From Phaeospirillum sp. (GTDB taxonomy: Bacteria; Pseudomonadota; Alphaproteobacteria; Rhodospirillales; Magnetospirillaceae): a stretch of 64,000 nt of DNA. The stretch covers positions 124,001-188,000 of the forward strand of contig JAUSFB010000048.1 of the NCBI GenBank assembly GCA_030651575.1, written 5' to 3'. This document shows, piece after piece, positions 36,064 to 44,582 of this stretch (positions are counted from its first letter, which is position 1; each line of letters opens with the position of its first letter). Position numbers and translations under genes: made by a program. The notes under the pieces were generated by a model. That model worked only from the letters and a program-made list of their open reading frames with translations. It did not search any database and was not told the origin of the DNA.

Positions 36064-37704
36064 ATGACCATCCTGCTGCGCACCTCCCGCGACCTGCCAC
36101 CCGACGCCGCATGGCGATATTGGCTGGCGGTCACCGATTCCGACACGTCGGGCCTGGACCCGTCGCGCAAACTGCCGCGTCTGGCCCATCGGCTGGAAAC
36201 GGCGTTCGAGGATTGCCGCGACACATGGTGGAGCCTGGCCCGCCAACTGGGCGCAACGCCTTCCGCCGAGTTGTCCCACAGCGTCGCCTGCGGCGCCTTC
36301 GGCTCGGATTTCGGGCTGATGCTGGCCTGGGATCGGATCGCCACCGAACTGGCGGCCCTGCCCGAGCCCCATCTGATGGTGTGCGACGACGCCTGGGCCT
36401 TTCGCCAACTGGCGTCGCGGCCGGGCGTCGCGGCCGGCGCTCCGCCGCCCCTGCGGGTCATGGCGGCCCGCCGTGCGCTGCGCGGATTCGCCGCGCGGGG
36501 CAAGCTGGCGCTGCGGCTGATCCGTTCGGCGCTGACGACGCGGCGGCTCGGGGCGGCCCTTCCGACCGGCTCGCGGGTGCTGCTGGTCTATGGCCATCCC
36601 GGCAGCCGCGCCGATGGCTTCGACGTCTATTTCGGCACCCTGATGCGCGAGCTGCCCGGCCTGAAGCGGCTGCTCCACTGCGACTGTCCGCCCGACCGCG
36701 CCGCCGAGTTGGCGCAAGACGGCCGCACCGCCTCGCTGCATGGCTGGGGTTCGGCGCTGTTCGCGCTCACCATGCCGTTCCAGGCGTGGCGGCCGACCCC
36801 GGAACAGACCTCCGGCGCGTTCGGCTGGCTGATCCGCCGGGCGGCGGCGCGCGAGAACAGCGGCGGCGGTCCGGCCATGAACGCCTGGCAGATGCATTGC
36901 CAGCGCCGCTTCCTGGATCAGGTCAGGCCGGCCGTGGTGTGCTGGCCGTGGGAGAACCACGCCTGGGAGCGCGATCTGTGCCGCGCCGCCCGACCCCTGG
37001 GAGTCCGCAGCCTGGGCTATCAGCACACGGTGATCGGACCGCACCAGATCAATTATTCTGTCCGCGCCAATGTGGACGGACTGGCCAGCATCCCGGACAT
37101 GGTCATCGCCGACGGCCCCGCCTATCGCGACGAGCTGATCGCCTGGGGCGTGCCGGCCGAGCGCCTTTGCATCGCCGGAGCATGGCGGCTGCCGCCGGTG
37201 ACCGGGGGACGCTTCGAGGCCGGGGCGCCGGTCTTCGTCCCGCTTTCGGCCATTCCCGCCATCGCCCGCCTTCAGGTGGAGGCGGGCCGCCAACTGGCGC
37301 GCACCGGCCGCCGGGTGCTGGTCAAGCCGCATCCCATGTATCCGCTGGCCTTCGCCGAGGAGGCCGATCTGGAGCGGACCGATATCGGCATCACCGGTCA
37401 TGCGGCGCTGTCGGCGGTGATCGCCGCCACCGGCACCTCCAGCCTGGAGGGCTTGCTGCTGGGGCTTCCCACCTTCCGGCTGCTGCCCGACGACCGGCTG
37501 GCGGTGGATATCTTGCCCCAGGGCGTCAAGGCGGTGGCGGTGACCCCCGAGGATCTGCCGCAGGCCCTGGCCGAGACGCCGCCGCCCGCGCCCCTGGCCT
37601 ACGCCGAACTGCTGGCCGCTCCGGACATGCAAGCCTGGAAATCCCTGCTATTTGGTGATATTGACCCGACAACCGATCAGCAGGGGACCGACCATGGCCA
37701 GTAA
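36064..37704 (+). CDS. Putative surface-glycan transferase (GT-B-like), family unassigned
   Basis: 546 residues from ATG 36064. There is no signal peptide or membrane span. The N-terminal half is not recognised. The C-terminal part has GYQHTVIGPHQINYS, LVKPHPMYPLAF and a GTSSLEGLLLGLPTFRL segment, a pattern shared by polysaccharide transferases of CDP-glycerol/KpsS/sialyltransferase-like GT-B type. Similar C-terminal signatures occur in the genes at 44583 and 62522. It begins the run of coupled genes leading to the Gfo/Idh/MocA pair (11-base overlap). Exact activity unknown. Confidence 0.6.
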   Translation: MTILLRTSRDLPPDAAWRYWLAVTDSDTSGLDPSRKLPRLAHRLETAFEDCRDTWWSLARQLGATPSAELSHSVACGAFGSDFGLMLAWDRIATELAALPEPHLMVCDDAWAFRQLASRPGVAAGAPPPLRVMAARRALRGFAARGKLALRLIRSALTTRRLGAALPTGSRVLLVYGHPGSRADGFDVYFGTLMRELPGLKRLLHCDCPPDRAAELAQDGRTASLHGWGSALFALTMPFQAWRPTPEQTSGAFGWLIRRAAARENSGGGPAMNAWQMHCQRRFLDQVRPAVVCWPWENHAWERDLCRAARPLGVRSLGYQHTVIGPHQINYSVRANVDGLASIPDMVIADGPAYRDELIAWGVPAERLCIAGAWRLPPVTGGRFEAGAPVFVPLSAIPAIARLQVEAGRQLARTGRRVLVKPHPMYPLAFAEEADLERTDIGITGHAALSAVIAATGTSSLEGLLLGLPTFRLLPDDRLAVDILPQGVKAVAVTPEDLPQALAETPPPAPLAYAELLAAPDMQAWKSLLFGDIDPTTDQQGTDHGQ

Positions 37705-38809
37705 CACCGTAAAAGTCGCGCTGGTGGGCTGTGGCCGCATCGCCGGCCACCATGCGCGCTCCATCGTCGCCACCGACGGCGTCGAACTGGCCGCCGTCTG
37801 CGATCTGGACCTGGGCAAGGCCAAGGCCTATGGCGACGAGTTCGCCGTTCCGTTCTACACCGATTACCGCCGCATGCTGGCCGAGCATGCCGATGTGGCG
37901 GTGGTGGCGGTGATCACCCCGTCGGGCATGCATTTCGAGCACGGCCTGGAGATGATGGAGCGTTTCGGCAAGCACATCATCCTGGAAAAGCCGACCATGA
38001 TGCGTCCCGAGCAGCTGGCAAGCGCCTGGGAGACCGCCGACCGGCTGGGCCTGTCCATTTTCCCGGTGTTCCAGAACCGCCACAACAAGGCGGTGCACCG
38101 CGTCCGCCAAGCCCTGGCCAGCGGCGAGCTGGGCGAGATCCGCATCATGAGCGTGCGGGTGCGGTGGTGCCGGCCGCAACGCTATTACGATATGGCGCCC
38201 TGGCGCGGCACGTTCAGCCATGACGGCGGCGCCCTGACCAATCAGGGCATCCACCATGTGGACCTGTTGCGCCATCTGGGCGGCGAGGTCGATCAGGTTT
38301 CCGCCACCATGCGCACCCTGGGGGCCGATATCGAGGTGGAGGACACCATCGTCGCCACGCTGCGCTACGCCACCAAGGCGGTCGGCGTGCTGGAAGTGAC
38401 CACGGCGGCGCGGCCCGATGATTTCGAGGCCTCCATCTCCATCGTCGGCGAGAAGGGCTTGGCCCAGATCGGCGGCATCGCCGTCAACGAATTGCAGGTC
38501 TTCACCCCCGATCCCAGCGCCTGCGCCGCCAATTCCGAGGACTTCAAGGGCATCGAGGGCCATGGCGCGGTCTATGGCTTTGGCCATGCCGTCATGTATC
38601 AGGACATTGCGGCGGCGTTCCATGCCGGCGTCCCTTATCCGGTCAGCCGCGAGGACTGCCTGGGCACCTTGAAGCTGCTGCACGCCTTCTACCGGTCCGA
38701 CGAGGCCGAGGGCGGCTGGGTGGCGGTGGACTCGCCCGAGCAGTCGAGCCGGCTGGGCCGGATCGACGAGGCCCTGTCCGATCTCTACCGGACCCCCGTC
38801 CATGACTGA
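37694..38809 (+). CDS. Gfo/Idh/MocA family oxidoreductase (first of two)
   Basis: 371 residues from ATG 37694, inside the end of the preceding gene. The Rossmann fold starts VALVGCGRIAGHHARSI, and ILEKPTMM is the conserved EKP catalytic segment. Then come NQGIHHVDLLRHLGGEV with the active-site His. Such NAD-dependent enzymes oxidise or reduce sugars, often nucleotide-sugar C3 (WlbA-like). The next gene is a distant paralogue overlapping it by eight bases. Confidence 0.88.
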   Translation: MASNTVKVALVGCGRIAGHHARSIVATDGVELAAVCDLDLGKAKAYGDEFAVPFYTDYRRMLAEHADVAVVAVITPSGMHFEHGLEMMERFGKHIILEKPTMMRPEQLASAWETADRLGLSIFPVFQNRHNKAVHRVRQALASGELGEIRIMSVRVRWCRPQRYYDMAPWRGTFSHDGGALTNQGIHHVDLLRHLGGEVDQVSATMRTLGADIEVEDTIVATLRYATKAVGVLEVTTAARPDDFEASISIVGEKGLAQIGGIAVNELQVFTPDPSACAANSEDFKGIEGHGAVYGFGHAVMYQDIAAAFHAGVPYPVSREDCLGTLKLLHAFYRSDEAEGGWVAVDSPEQSSRLGRIDEALSDLYRTPVHD

Positions 38810-39857
38810 TCGCCTGCGGGTCGGTATCGCCGGCTATGGCGTGGTCGGCCTGCGCCGCCGCCAGTTCATCGACCTGCATCCCGATCTGGTGACGGTGGCG
38901 GTGTGCGACCGCCGGCTGGAGGGCGAGGGAAGCTTTGCCGACGGAGTGCGCCACTACACCACCTATCAGCGCCTGCTGGAGGCCGAGCGACTCGACATCC
39001 TGTTCGTCTGCCTGACCAACGACATCGCCGCCGAGGTCACCATCGCCGGGCTGGAGCATGGTCTGCACGTCTTTTGCGAAAAGCCGCCGGGCCGCGATCT
39101 GGCCGATATCGCCGGCGTCATCGCCTGCGAAAAGCGCCATCCCGATCTGAGACTCAAATACGGCTTCAACCACCGCTATCACGATTCGGTGCGCGACGCC
39201 CTGGCCCTGGTGCAGTCGGGCGAATTGGGGCGGGTGCTCAATCTGCGCGGCGTCTATGGCAAGTCCACCATCATCGACTTCCGCTCGCCCGATCACTGGC
39301 GCACCAAGCGCGCCATCGCCGGCGGCGGCGTCCTGCTGGATCAAGGTATCCACATGGTGGACCTGATCCGGCTGTTCGGCGGCGAGTTCGAGGATGTGCA
39401 TTCCTTCGTCTCCAACGACTTCTGGAAGCATGATGTGGAGGACAACGCCTTCGCCCTGATGCGCTCGACCACCGGCGTGGTGGCCATGCTGCACAGCTCG
39501 GCCACCCAATGGCGGCACCGCTTCAACCTGGAAATCACCTTGTCCAAGGGCACCATCGTGCTGGCCGGCATCCTGTCGGGCTCAAAGTCCTATGGCGCCG
39601 AGACCCTGACGGTGGCCTGGGCGCTGCCCGACGATGGCGGCGACCCCAAGGAGCAGACCACCCGCTACAACCACGATCCCAGCTGGGAAGACGAGGTCGC
39701 CGAATTCGCCGGGGCGGTGAAGGAAGCCAAACCCATCGTCAACGGCTCGTCCCTTGAGGCGTTCAAGACCATGGAAATGGTCTACCGCATCTACTGCGCC
39801 GATCCGGCCTGGAAGGCGCGCTGGGGATTGACCGACACCGTACCCGACCAGGACTGA
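38802..39857 (+). CDS. Gfo/Idh/MocA family oxidoreductase (second of two)
   Basis: 351 residues. The N terminus VGIAGYGVVGLRRRQFI is the dinucleotide-binding loop, VFCEKPPGRD is the EKP motif, and LLDQGIHMVDLIRLFGGEF carries the conserved catalytic His/Asp. It overlaps the first Gfo/Idh/MocA gene and precedes the cytidylyltransferase by 17 bases. Two consecutive dehydrogenases of this family suggest sequential oxidation/reduction on one sugar intermediate. Confidence 0.88.
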   Translation: MTDRLRVGIAGYGVVGLRRRQFIDLHPDLVTVAVCDRRLEGEGSFADGVRHYTTYQRLLEAERLDILFVCLTNDIAAEVTIAGLEHGLHVFCEKPPGRDLADIAGVIACEKRHPDLRLKYGFNHRYHDSVRDALALVQSGELGRVLNLRGVYGKSTIIDFRSPDHWRTKRAIAGGGVLLDQGIHMVDLIRLFGGEFEDVHSFVSNDFWKHDVEDNAFALMRSTTGVVAMLHSSATQWRHRFNLEITLSKGTIVLAGILSGSKSYGAETLTVAWALPDDGGDPKEQTTRYNHDPSWEDEVAEFAGAVKEAKPIVNGSSLEAFKTMEMVYRIYCADPAWKARWGLTDTVPDQD

Positions 39858-39874
39858 CTCTCGGAGGCTTCGCC

Positions 39875-40642
39875 ATGACCAAGATCGTAGGACTGATGCC
39901 GGCGCGCATGGCGGCCAGCCGCTTCCCCGGCAAGCCGCTGTTCGAGCTGTGCGGCCGCCCCATGCTGGAGCATTGCTTTCACCGGGCGGCGCTGTTTCCC
40001 CGCTGGGACGTGCTGGCGGTCTGCACCTGCGACCAGGAAATCGCCGACTTTTCCCAGTCCAAGGGTTTTCCCGCCATCTGGACCGCGAACACCCACACCC
40101 GAGCCCTGGACCGGGTGGCCGAGGCGGCCGCCAAATGCGGCGTCGATCTGGCCGACGACGACATCGTGGTCTGCGTCCAGGGCGACGAGCCCATGATGCG
40201 GCCCGAAATGATCGAAGCGGTGGTCAAGCCGTTCGACGACGATCCGGCGGTCAAGGGCACCATGCTGGGGGTTCACATCGTCGATGAGGAGCTGTGGCGC
40301 AATCCCGACATCGTCAAGATCGTCCACGATCTGGCCGGCAATGTGCTGTACACCTCGCGCGCGCCCATTCCCTATGCGAAGCAATTCTCGCCGGAGCTTG
40401 GCGCGCGGCGGGTCGGCGGCATCTTCGGCTTTCGCTGGGCGGCGCTGAAATGGTTCACCGGCACGCCAGAATCGCCGCTGGAGAAGAAGGAATCCTGCGA
40501 TTCCAACCGCATTCCCGACAATGGCTGGTTCCAGCGCCTGGCGCCGTTTCCCGCCGTCACCTACTTTTCGGTGGACAGCCCGGCCGACGCCGATCTGGTG
40601 GAAGGCGCCATGCGGGCCGATCCCTATTGGGGAAAGTATTGA
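39875..40642 (+). CDS. CMP-sugar synthetase, KdsB-like cytidylyltransferase
   Basis: 255 residues. KdsB signatures: GLMPARMAASRFPGKPL (CTP-binding loop), VCVQGDEPMM with the metal-binding Asp, and YTSRAPIPYAKQF. KdsB activates KDO as CMP-KDO. The neighbours (two Gfo/Idh/MocA enzymes, HAD phosphatase, hydroxyacid dehydrogenase) and divergence from housekeeping KdsB suggest it activates another sugar acid. GGAGG precedes the ATG by 8 bases. Confidence 0.8.
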   Translation: MTKIVGLMPARMAASRFPGKPLFELCGRPMLEHCFHRAALFPRWDVLAVCTCDQEIADFSQSKGFPAIWTANTHTRALDRVAEAAAKCGVDLADDDIVVCVQGDEPMMRPEMIEAVVKPFDDDPAVKGTMLGVHIVDEELWRNPDIVKIVHDLAGNVLYTSRAPIPYAKQFSPELGARRVGGIFGFRWAALKWFTGTPESPLEKKESCDSNRIPDNGWFQRLAPFPAVTYFSVDSPADADLVEGAMRADPYWGKY

Positions 40643-40646
40643 GCCC

Positions 40647-41309
40647 GTGACCCATGCCGTCGTCTTCGACCTGGATGGAACCCTGATCGACAGCGCCCCC
40701 GACGTGGCGGCGGCGCTCAACCGCCTGCTGGCCGAGGAGGGCCGCCGCCGGCTGAGTCTGCCCGAGGTGCAGCAGTTGGTCGGCGAAGGCGCCGGCGCAC
40801 TGATCGAGCGCGCCTGGACCGCCACCGGCGCCCCCGCCGACCGGCAGGCCGTCGCGGCGCTGATCGAACGGTACCTCGTCTTCTACCGGGCGCATCCCGC
40901 CGACCACACCATCATCTATGACGGCGTGCCGGAGGAACTGGCCCGTCTGGCCGGCCTCGGCGTCAAGATGGGCATCTGCACCAACAAACCCCACGCCATG
41001 ACCCTGATCGTGCTGGACGCCCTGGGCCTGAGCGGCCGCTTCGACGCGGTGCTGGGCGGCGATTACCCCCGCCGCAAGCCCGATGGCCAGCATATCCGGG
41101 AAACCCTGCGCCTGATGGGAGCCGACGGCCTGCCCGCCCTGTATGTGGGCGATTCGCGCACCGACGTGCTGGCCGCCCGCGACGCCGGTCTGCCGGTGAT
41201 CTGCGTCACCTACGGCTATGCCCGCATGCCGGTGGAACAACTGGGCGCCGACCGCCTGATCGACCGCTTTGGCGATCTGGGCTGCGCCCTTGCGGAGATG
41301 TTGCCGTGA
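40647..41309 (+). CDS. HAD-superfamily phosphatase (phosphoglycolate phosphatase-like)
   Basis: 220 residues from GTG 40647. HAD motifs: VVFDLDGTLIDSA (nucleophile Asp), ICTNKPHAM (motif II Thr/Asn), a conserved Lys in RRKPDGQ, and YVGDSRTDVLAA (motif IV). The cap insertion is of the small helical type, as in Gph. Overlap with the next gene (GTGA) and proximity to a CMP-sugar synthetase point to dephosphorylation of a sugar-acid phosphate, rather than glycolate salvage. Confidence 0.85.
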   Translation: MTHAVVFDLDGTLIDSAPDVAAALNRLLAEEGRRRLSLPEVQQLVGEGAGALIERAWTATGAPADRQAVAALIERYLVFYRAHPADHTIIYDGVPEELARLAGLGVKMGICTNKPHAMTLIVLDALGLSGRFDAVLGGDYPRRKPDGQHIRETLRLMGADGLPALYVGDSRTDVLAARDAGLPVICVTYGYARMPVEQLGADRLIDRFGDLGCALAEMLP

Positions 41310-42265
41310 AGGTCGCCGTCGCATCGCGTTCATTCTCTCGCCACCCGGTGCTGCGCGCCGAGCTTCAGGCCCTCCATCCCGATGCCACCTTCAACGATGC
41401 GGGGGTCAGTCTGGCGGGCGACGGGCTGGTGGCTTTCCTGCGGGGGCACGACGCGGCCATAACCGCGCTGGAACGTCTGGACGAGGCGTTGTTCACGGCG
41501 CTGCCCGACCTCAGGATCATCGGCAAATACGGGGTCGGCCTCGACATGCTCGACCTGGAAACCATGCGCCGGCGCGGTATCCGGCTGGGTTGGACCGGCG
41601 GCGTCAATCGCCGGTCGGTGTCGGAACTGGTGATCGCCATGGCCATTTCCCTGCTCCGGCATGTGCCGCGCGGCAATCGCGAGGTTTGTTCCGGCGCATG
41701 GCGTCAGCTGATGGGCCGCCATCTGTCCGGGCGCACCGTCGGCATCATCGGCTGCGGCCATATCGGCCAGGATCTGGCGCCGCTGCTGCGCGCCTTCGGC
41801 TGCGCCGTTCTGGCCCACGATGTTCGGGACTTCCCCGATTTCTATGCCGCCCACGGCGTCGAGGCGCTTCCGCTGGACGAACTGCTGCGCCGGGCCGATG
41901 TGGTGACCCTACATCTGCCGCTGGACGCCACCACCCGCAACATCCTGTCAGCCCCGCGGCTGGCGCTGATGCGTCCCGACGCCATCTTGATCAATTGCGC
42001 GCGCGGCGGTCTGGTGGACGAGGCGGCGGTCAAGGACATGCTGATGTCGGGCCGGCTGGCGGCCGCCGGCTTCGACGTGCTCGACCGCGAGCCGCCCGAG
42101 GACCGGGAGCTGCTGAACCTGCCCAACATGCTGGTCACCCCCCATATCGGCGGCAGCGCCGAGGAGGCGGTCCTGGCCATGGGCCGCGCCGCCATCGCCG
42201 GCCTGTCGCGCAACGCGGTGCCGGAACCGGGCTCGGAAGTCTGGCGAAGCGCCGGGCTCGGATAA
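41306..42265 (+). CDS. D-isomer-specific 2-hydroxyacid dehydrogenase (phosphoglycerate dehydrogenase-like)
   Basis: 319 residues from GTG 41306. The NAD-binding loop is GIIGCGHIGQDLAPLL. The catalytic triad is present: Arg in INCARGGLVDEA, Glu in DREPPED, His in TPHIGGSAEEA. No ACT or ASB regulatory domain, so it is shorter than SerA. In this cluster it probably acts on a hydroxy acid feeding glycan synthesis; a serine-pathway role is less likely. Confidence 0.85.
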   Translation: MKVAVASRSFSRHPVLRAELQALHPDATFNDAGVSLAGDGLVAFLRGHDAAITALERLDEALFTALPDLRIIGKYGVGLDMLDLETMRRRGIRLGWTGGVNRRSVSELVIAMAISLLRHVPRGNREVCSGAWRQLMGRHLSGRTVGIIGCGHIGQDLAPLLRAFGCAVLAHDVRDFPDFYAAHGVEALPLDELLRRADVVTLHLPLDATTRNILSAPRLALMRPDAILINCARGGLVDEAAVKDMLMSGRLAAAGFDVLDREPPEDRELLNLPNMLVTPHIGGSAEEAVLAMGRAAIAGLSRNAVPEPGSEVWRSAGLG

Positions 42266-42283
42266 AAAGAGAAGGAGAAGGAG

Positions 42284-43564
42284 GTGCTGCAACTGGGGCC
42301 ATTGATTCTGGCGGTATTGGGCGGGGGCTGTCTGGTTCTGCTCCTGTCGGCCAGGGTCCGGACGGCGCTGTCCTTCCACCTGACCGCCGACACCTATTCC
42401 CAGCAGCGCGACGCCGCTATCGACGGCATTCGCGGCGTGGTCGCCTGTTCCGTCATGGTGGCCCATTACAGCCAGATGCCGACCCAGGCCCCCATCAAGG
42501 CATTCGCCGATGCCGGCTTCACCTTGTTCGCCGTCTCCATGTTCGCCGCCATGTCGGGCTATGTGCTGTATGCCGGCCTGTATCGGATCGAGACCAGCCG
42601 GGGCATCACGGCGGTGGACGTGAAATCCTTCCTGTGGCGGCGGTTCTTTCGTATCTATCCGCTTTACGTGGTCTATTTCGTTATCACCCTGGCCGCCATC
42701 CTGATCCTGTCGGATCATGTGGGAGCGCGCCTGATGGTGACGCTGCTATCCGACCTCCTGATGCTGAATCTGCTGAGTTTCGGCTGGTACATCGACTCGC
42801 CCATCTGGAGCCTTTACCCGGAAATGGTTTTTTCCGTGCTGCTGCCGCTGTGGATGCTGTTCGTGGGACGCGGCTGGAAAAGCGCCGTGGCGGCCTATGT
42901 CTTGCTGTCGGTCTTCTCCTGGGCCGGCACCCCCGCCGGCCCCACCGATCCCAGCTTTAATCTGATGCGCTATTTCTTTCTCGGCATCGTCATCTTCCGG
43001 GCTGTGGCCGCCCTGCGGGAGCGCCCCGCCTTGCTGGCCCGCCTGATGCCGGCGCTTTATGGCGTCTTCGTGCTGGGCTGCGTGGTGGCGCCGGCCTTCA
43101 ACCCCTGGCTGGACATGGGTCACGGCACCGTGCCCGGTTGGGTCGAGAGCGCCTATGGCCTTTATCGCAAGATCGGCGTCAGCTTCCATCAAGACCTCTG
43201 CATCATTTTGCTGCCGGCCCCCATCATTTTGTGCCCCTGGATCCGCAAGGCGTTCTCCAACCCGCCCATGGTGTTTCTGGGCGTGATTTCCTATGGCATC
43301 TACATCTTGCATCTGCCCCTGCTGGGGTTGTTCAGCGGCCTTGCCTTCTCGCCCGTCCGCGATGCCGGCATCGGCCGATCCTATGGCCGGGGCATCATCG
43401 ATATCGACTTTCTGGCGCCGGCGGCCGGGTTCGGAGAATGGTCGCATGCGGTCTACCTTCTGGCCGTGCTGGGAACCGCCACGATCTGCCACTTCATCAT
43501 CGAGCGCCCCATGATCCGTTACGGCTATGCCCTGGCCCGGCGGCTGGACGCGGCGCGGGGTTAG
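42284..43564 (+). CDS. Acyltransferase family 3 membrane protein (OafA/NodX-like)
   Basis: 426 residues from GTG 42284, with two overlapping GGAG sequences upstream. About ten membrane segments. After a first helix (LILAVLGGGCLVLLLSA) the Acyl_transf_3 core begins with AIDGIRGVVACSVMVAHY, including the catalytic His, then RRFFRIYPLYVVYF with the R-x-x-P motif. Family members O-acetylate surface polysaccharides in the membrane. It ends the first gene run; a palindrome and tandem repeat follow. Confidence 0.9.
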   Translation: MLQLGPLILAVLGGGCLVLLLSARVRTALSFHLTADTYSQQRDAAIDGIRGVVACSVMVAHYSQMPTQAPIKAFADAGFTLFAVSMFAAMSGYVLYAGLYRIETSRGITAVDVKSFLWRRFFRIYPLYVVYFVITLAAILILSDHVGARLMVTLLSDLLMLNLLSFGWYIDSPIWSLYPEMVFSVLLPLWMLFVGRGWKSAVAAYVLLSVFSWAGTPAGPTDPSFNLMRYFFLGIVIFRAVAALRERPALLARLMPALYGVFVLGCVVAPAFNPWLDMGHGTVPGWVESAYGLYRKIGVSFHQDLCIILLPAPIILCPWIRKAFSNPPMVFLGVISYGIYILHLPLLGLFSGLAFSPVRDAGIGRSYGRGIIDIDFLAPAAGFGEWSHAVYLLAVLGTATICHFIIERPMIRYGYALARRLDAARG

Positions 43565-43606
43565 GCCTGTCAGGCCGGGCCTTTATTTGTCCGGGCCTTT
43601 ATTTGT
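43564..43606 (+). repeat. Palindrome and 16-base tandem repeat upstream of the epimerase gene
   Basis: GGCCTG-T-CAGGCC (43564-43576) overlaps the start of two perfect adjacent copies of CCGGGCCTTTATTTGT (43575-43590 and 43591-43606). The T-rich ends could aid termination of the acyltransferase transcript. The second copy supplies a candidate -35 element for the following promoter. Confidence 0.75.
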
Positions 43607-43631
43607 ATTGACCGGCCGGCGCTGCTATAAG
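43603..43631 (+). promoter_or_regulatory. Candidate promoter for the 43659-48199 operon
   Basis: TATAAG (43626-43631) is a five-of-six -10 match; TTGTAT (43603-43608) at 17 bases distance is a weak -35 lying at the end of the tandem repeat. The following GTG start at 43659 has GAGGAA upstream. Only the -10 is convincing. Confidence 0.4.
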
Positions 43632-43658
43632 CTCGCCGGCATATAGCGAGGAACCGCC

Positions 43659-44576
43659 GTGAAAGTCGTCATTACCGGAGTCGGTGGCTTTATTGGGTCT
43701 CATCTGGCCCGGCGCTGTCTGGCCAAGGGCTGGGAGGTGATCGGCGTCGACGATTTTTCCAACGGCAAGCGGAGCAACGTGCCCGAGGGCGCGGCGCTGA
43801 TCGAAGGCGACTTGGCGCTGGCCGACACCTGCCGCCGTCTGCCCGCACGCTGTGACGCGGTCTTGCATCTGGCCGGGCAGTCCTCGGGAGAGATCAGCTT
43901 CGACGACCCGGTGGCCGACCTCAACAAGAACACCGTCTCGACGCTGAATCTGATCCGCTACGGTATTTCCGCCCAGGCGAACCGGCTCGTCTACGCCAGT
44001 TCCATGTCGGTCTATGGCGATCAGGGCGACGGAGCGGTCGCCGAGGACGCCCGCTGCCGCCCCTTGTCATGCTATGGCGTCGGCAAGCTGGCGGCCGAGG
44101 AATACCTGCGCATCTTCGCCCCCGACCTTCCCTTCGTCGCCTTTCGCATGTTCAACGTCTATGGCCCCGGCCAGGATCTGGACAATATGCGCCAAGGCAT
44201 GGTCAGCATTTTTCTCGCCCAGGCGCTGCGGACCGGCCGCATTCAGGTCAAGGGCAGCCTGGAGCGTTTCCGCGACTTCATCGCGGTCGAGGATGTGGTC
44301 AACGCCTGGGTCGCCGCCGCCGAGCGGGCCGACGCCGATAACCGCATCCTCAATCTCGGCACCGGCATCCGCACCACCGTGGGCAGCCTGCTGGAAGCCA
44401 TCGGCGCCTGCCTGCCCGGCATCGCGTGGTATTGCGAGGGCAGCACCCAGGGCGACCAGAGCGGCATCTATGCCGACCCCGCCCGGCTGCGGCAAACGCT
44501 GGGCCTGGGCCAGCCCATGGCCCTAACCGATGGAATCGGGCGCTTCGCCGCCTGGGCCAGAACCCAGGAAGGCTGA
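43659..44576 (+). CDS. NAD-dependent epimerase/dehydratase (SDR, nucleotide-sugar type)
   Basis: 305 residues from GTG 43659. Extended SDR: VVITGVGGFIGSHLARR (NAD loop), HLAGQSS, and catalytic YASSMSVYG with CYGVGKLAAEEY (Tyr and Lys of YxxxK). The family includes GalE, UDP-glucuronate decarboxylase and dTDP-glucose dehydratases; RDFIAVEDVVNAWV is typical of the epimerase class. The substrate cannot be told. First of four co-directional genes ending at 48199. Confidence 0.88.
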   Translation: MKVVITGVGGFIGSHLARRCLAKGWEVIGVDDFSNGKRSNVPEGAALIEGDLALADTCRRLPARCDAVLHLAGQSSGEISFDDPVADLNKNTVSTLNLIRYGISAQANRLVYASSMSVYGDQGDGAVAEDARCRPLSCYGVGKLAAEEYLRIFAPDLPFVAFRMFNVYGPGQDLDNMRQGMVSIFLAQALRTGRIQVKGSLERFRDFIAVEDVVNAWVAAAERADADNRILNLGTGIRTTVGSLLEAIGACLPGIAWYCEGSTQGDQSGIYADPARLRQTLGLGQPMALTDGIGRFAAWARTQEG

Positions 44577-44582
44577 TTCGAC

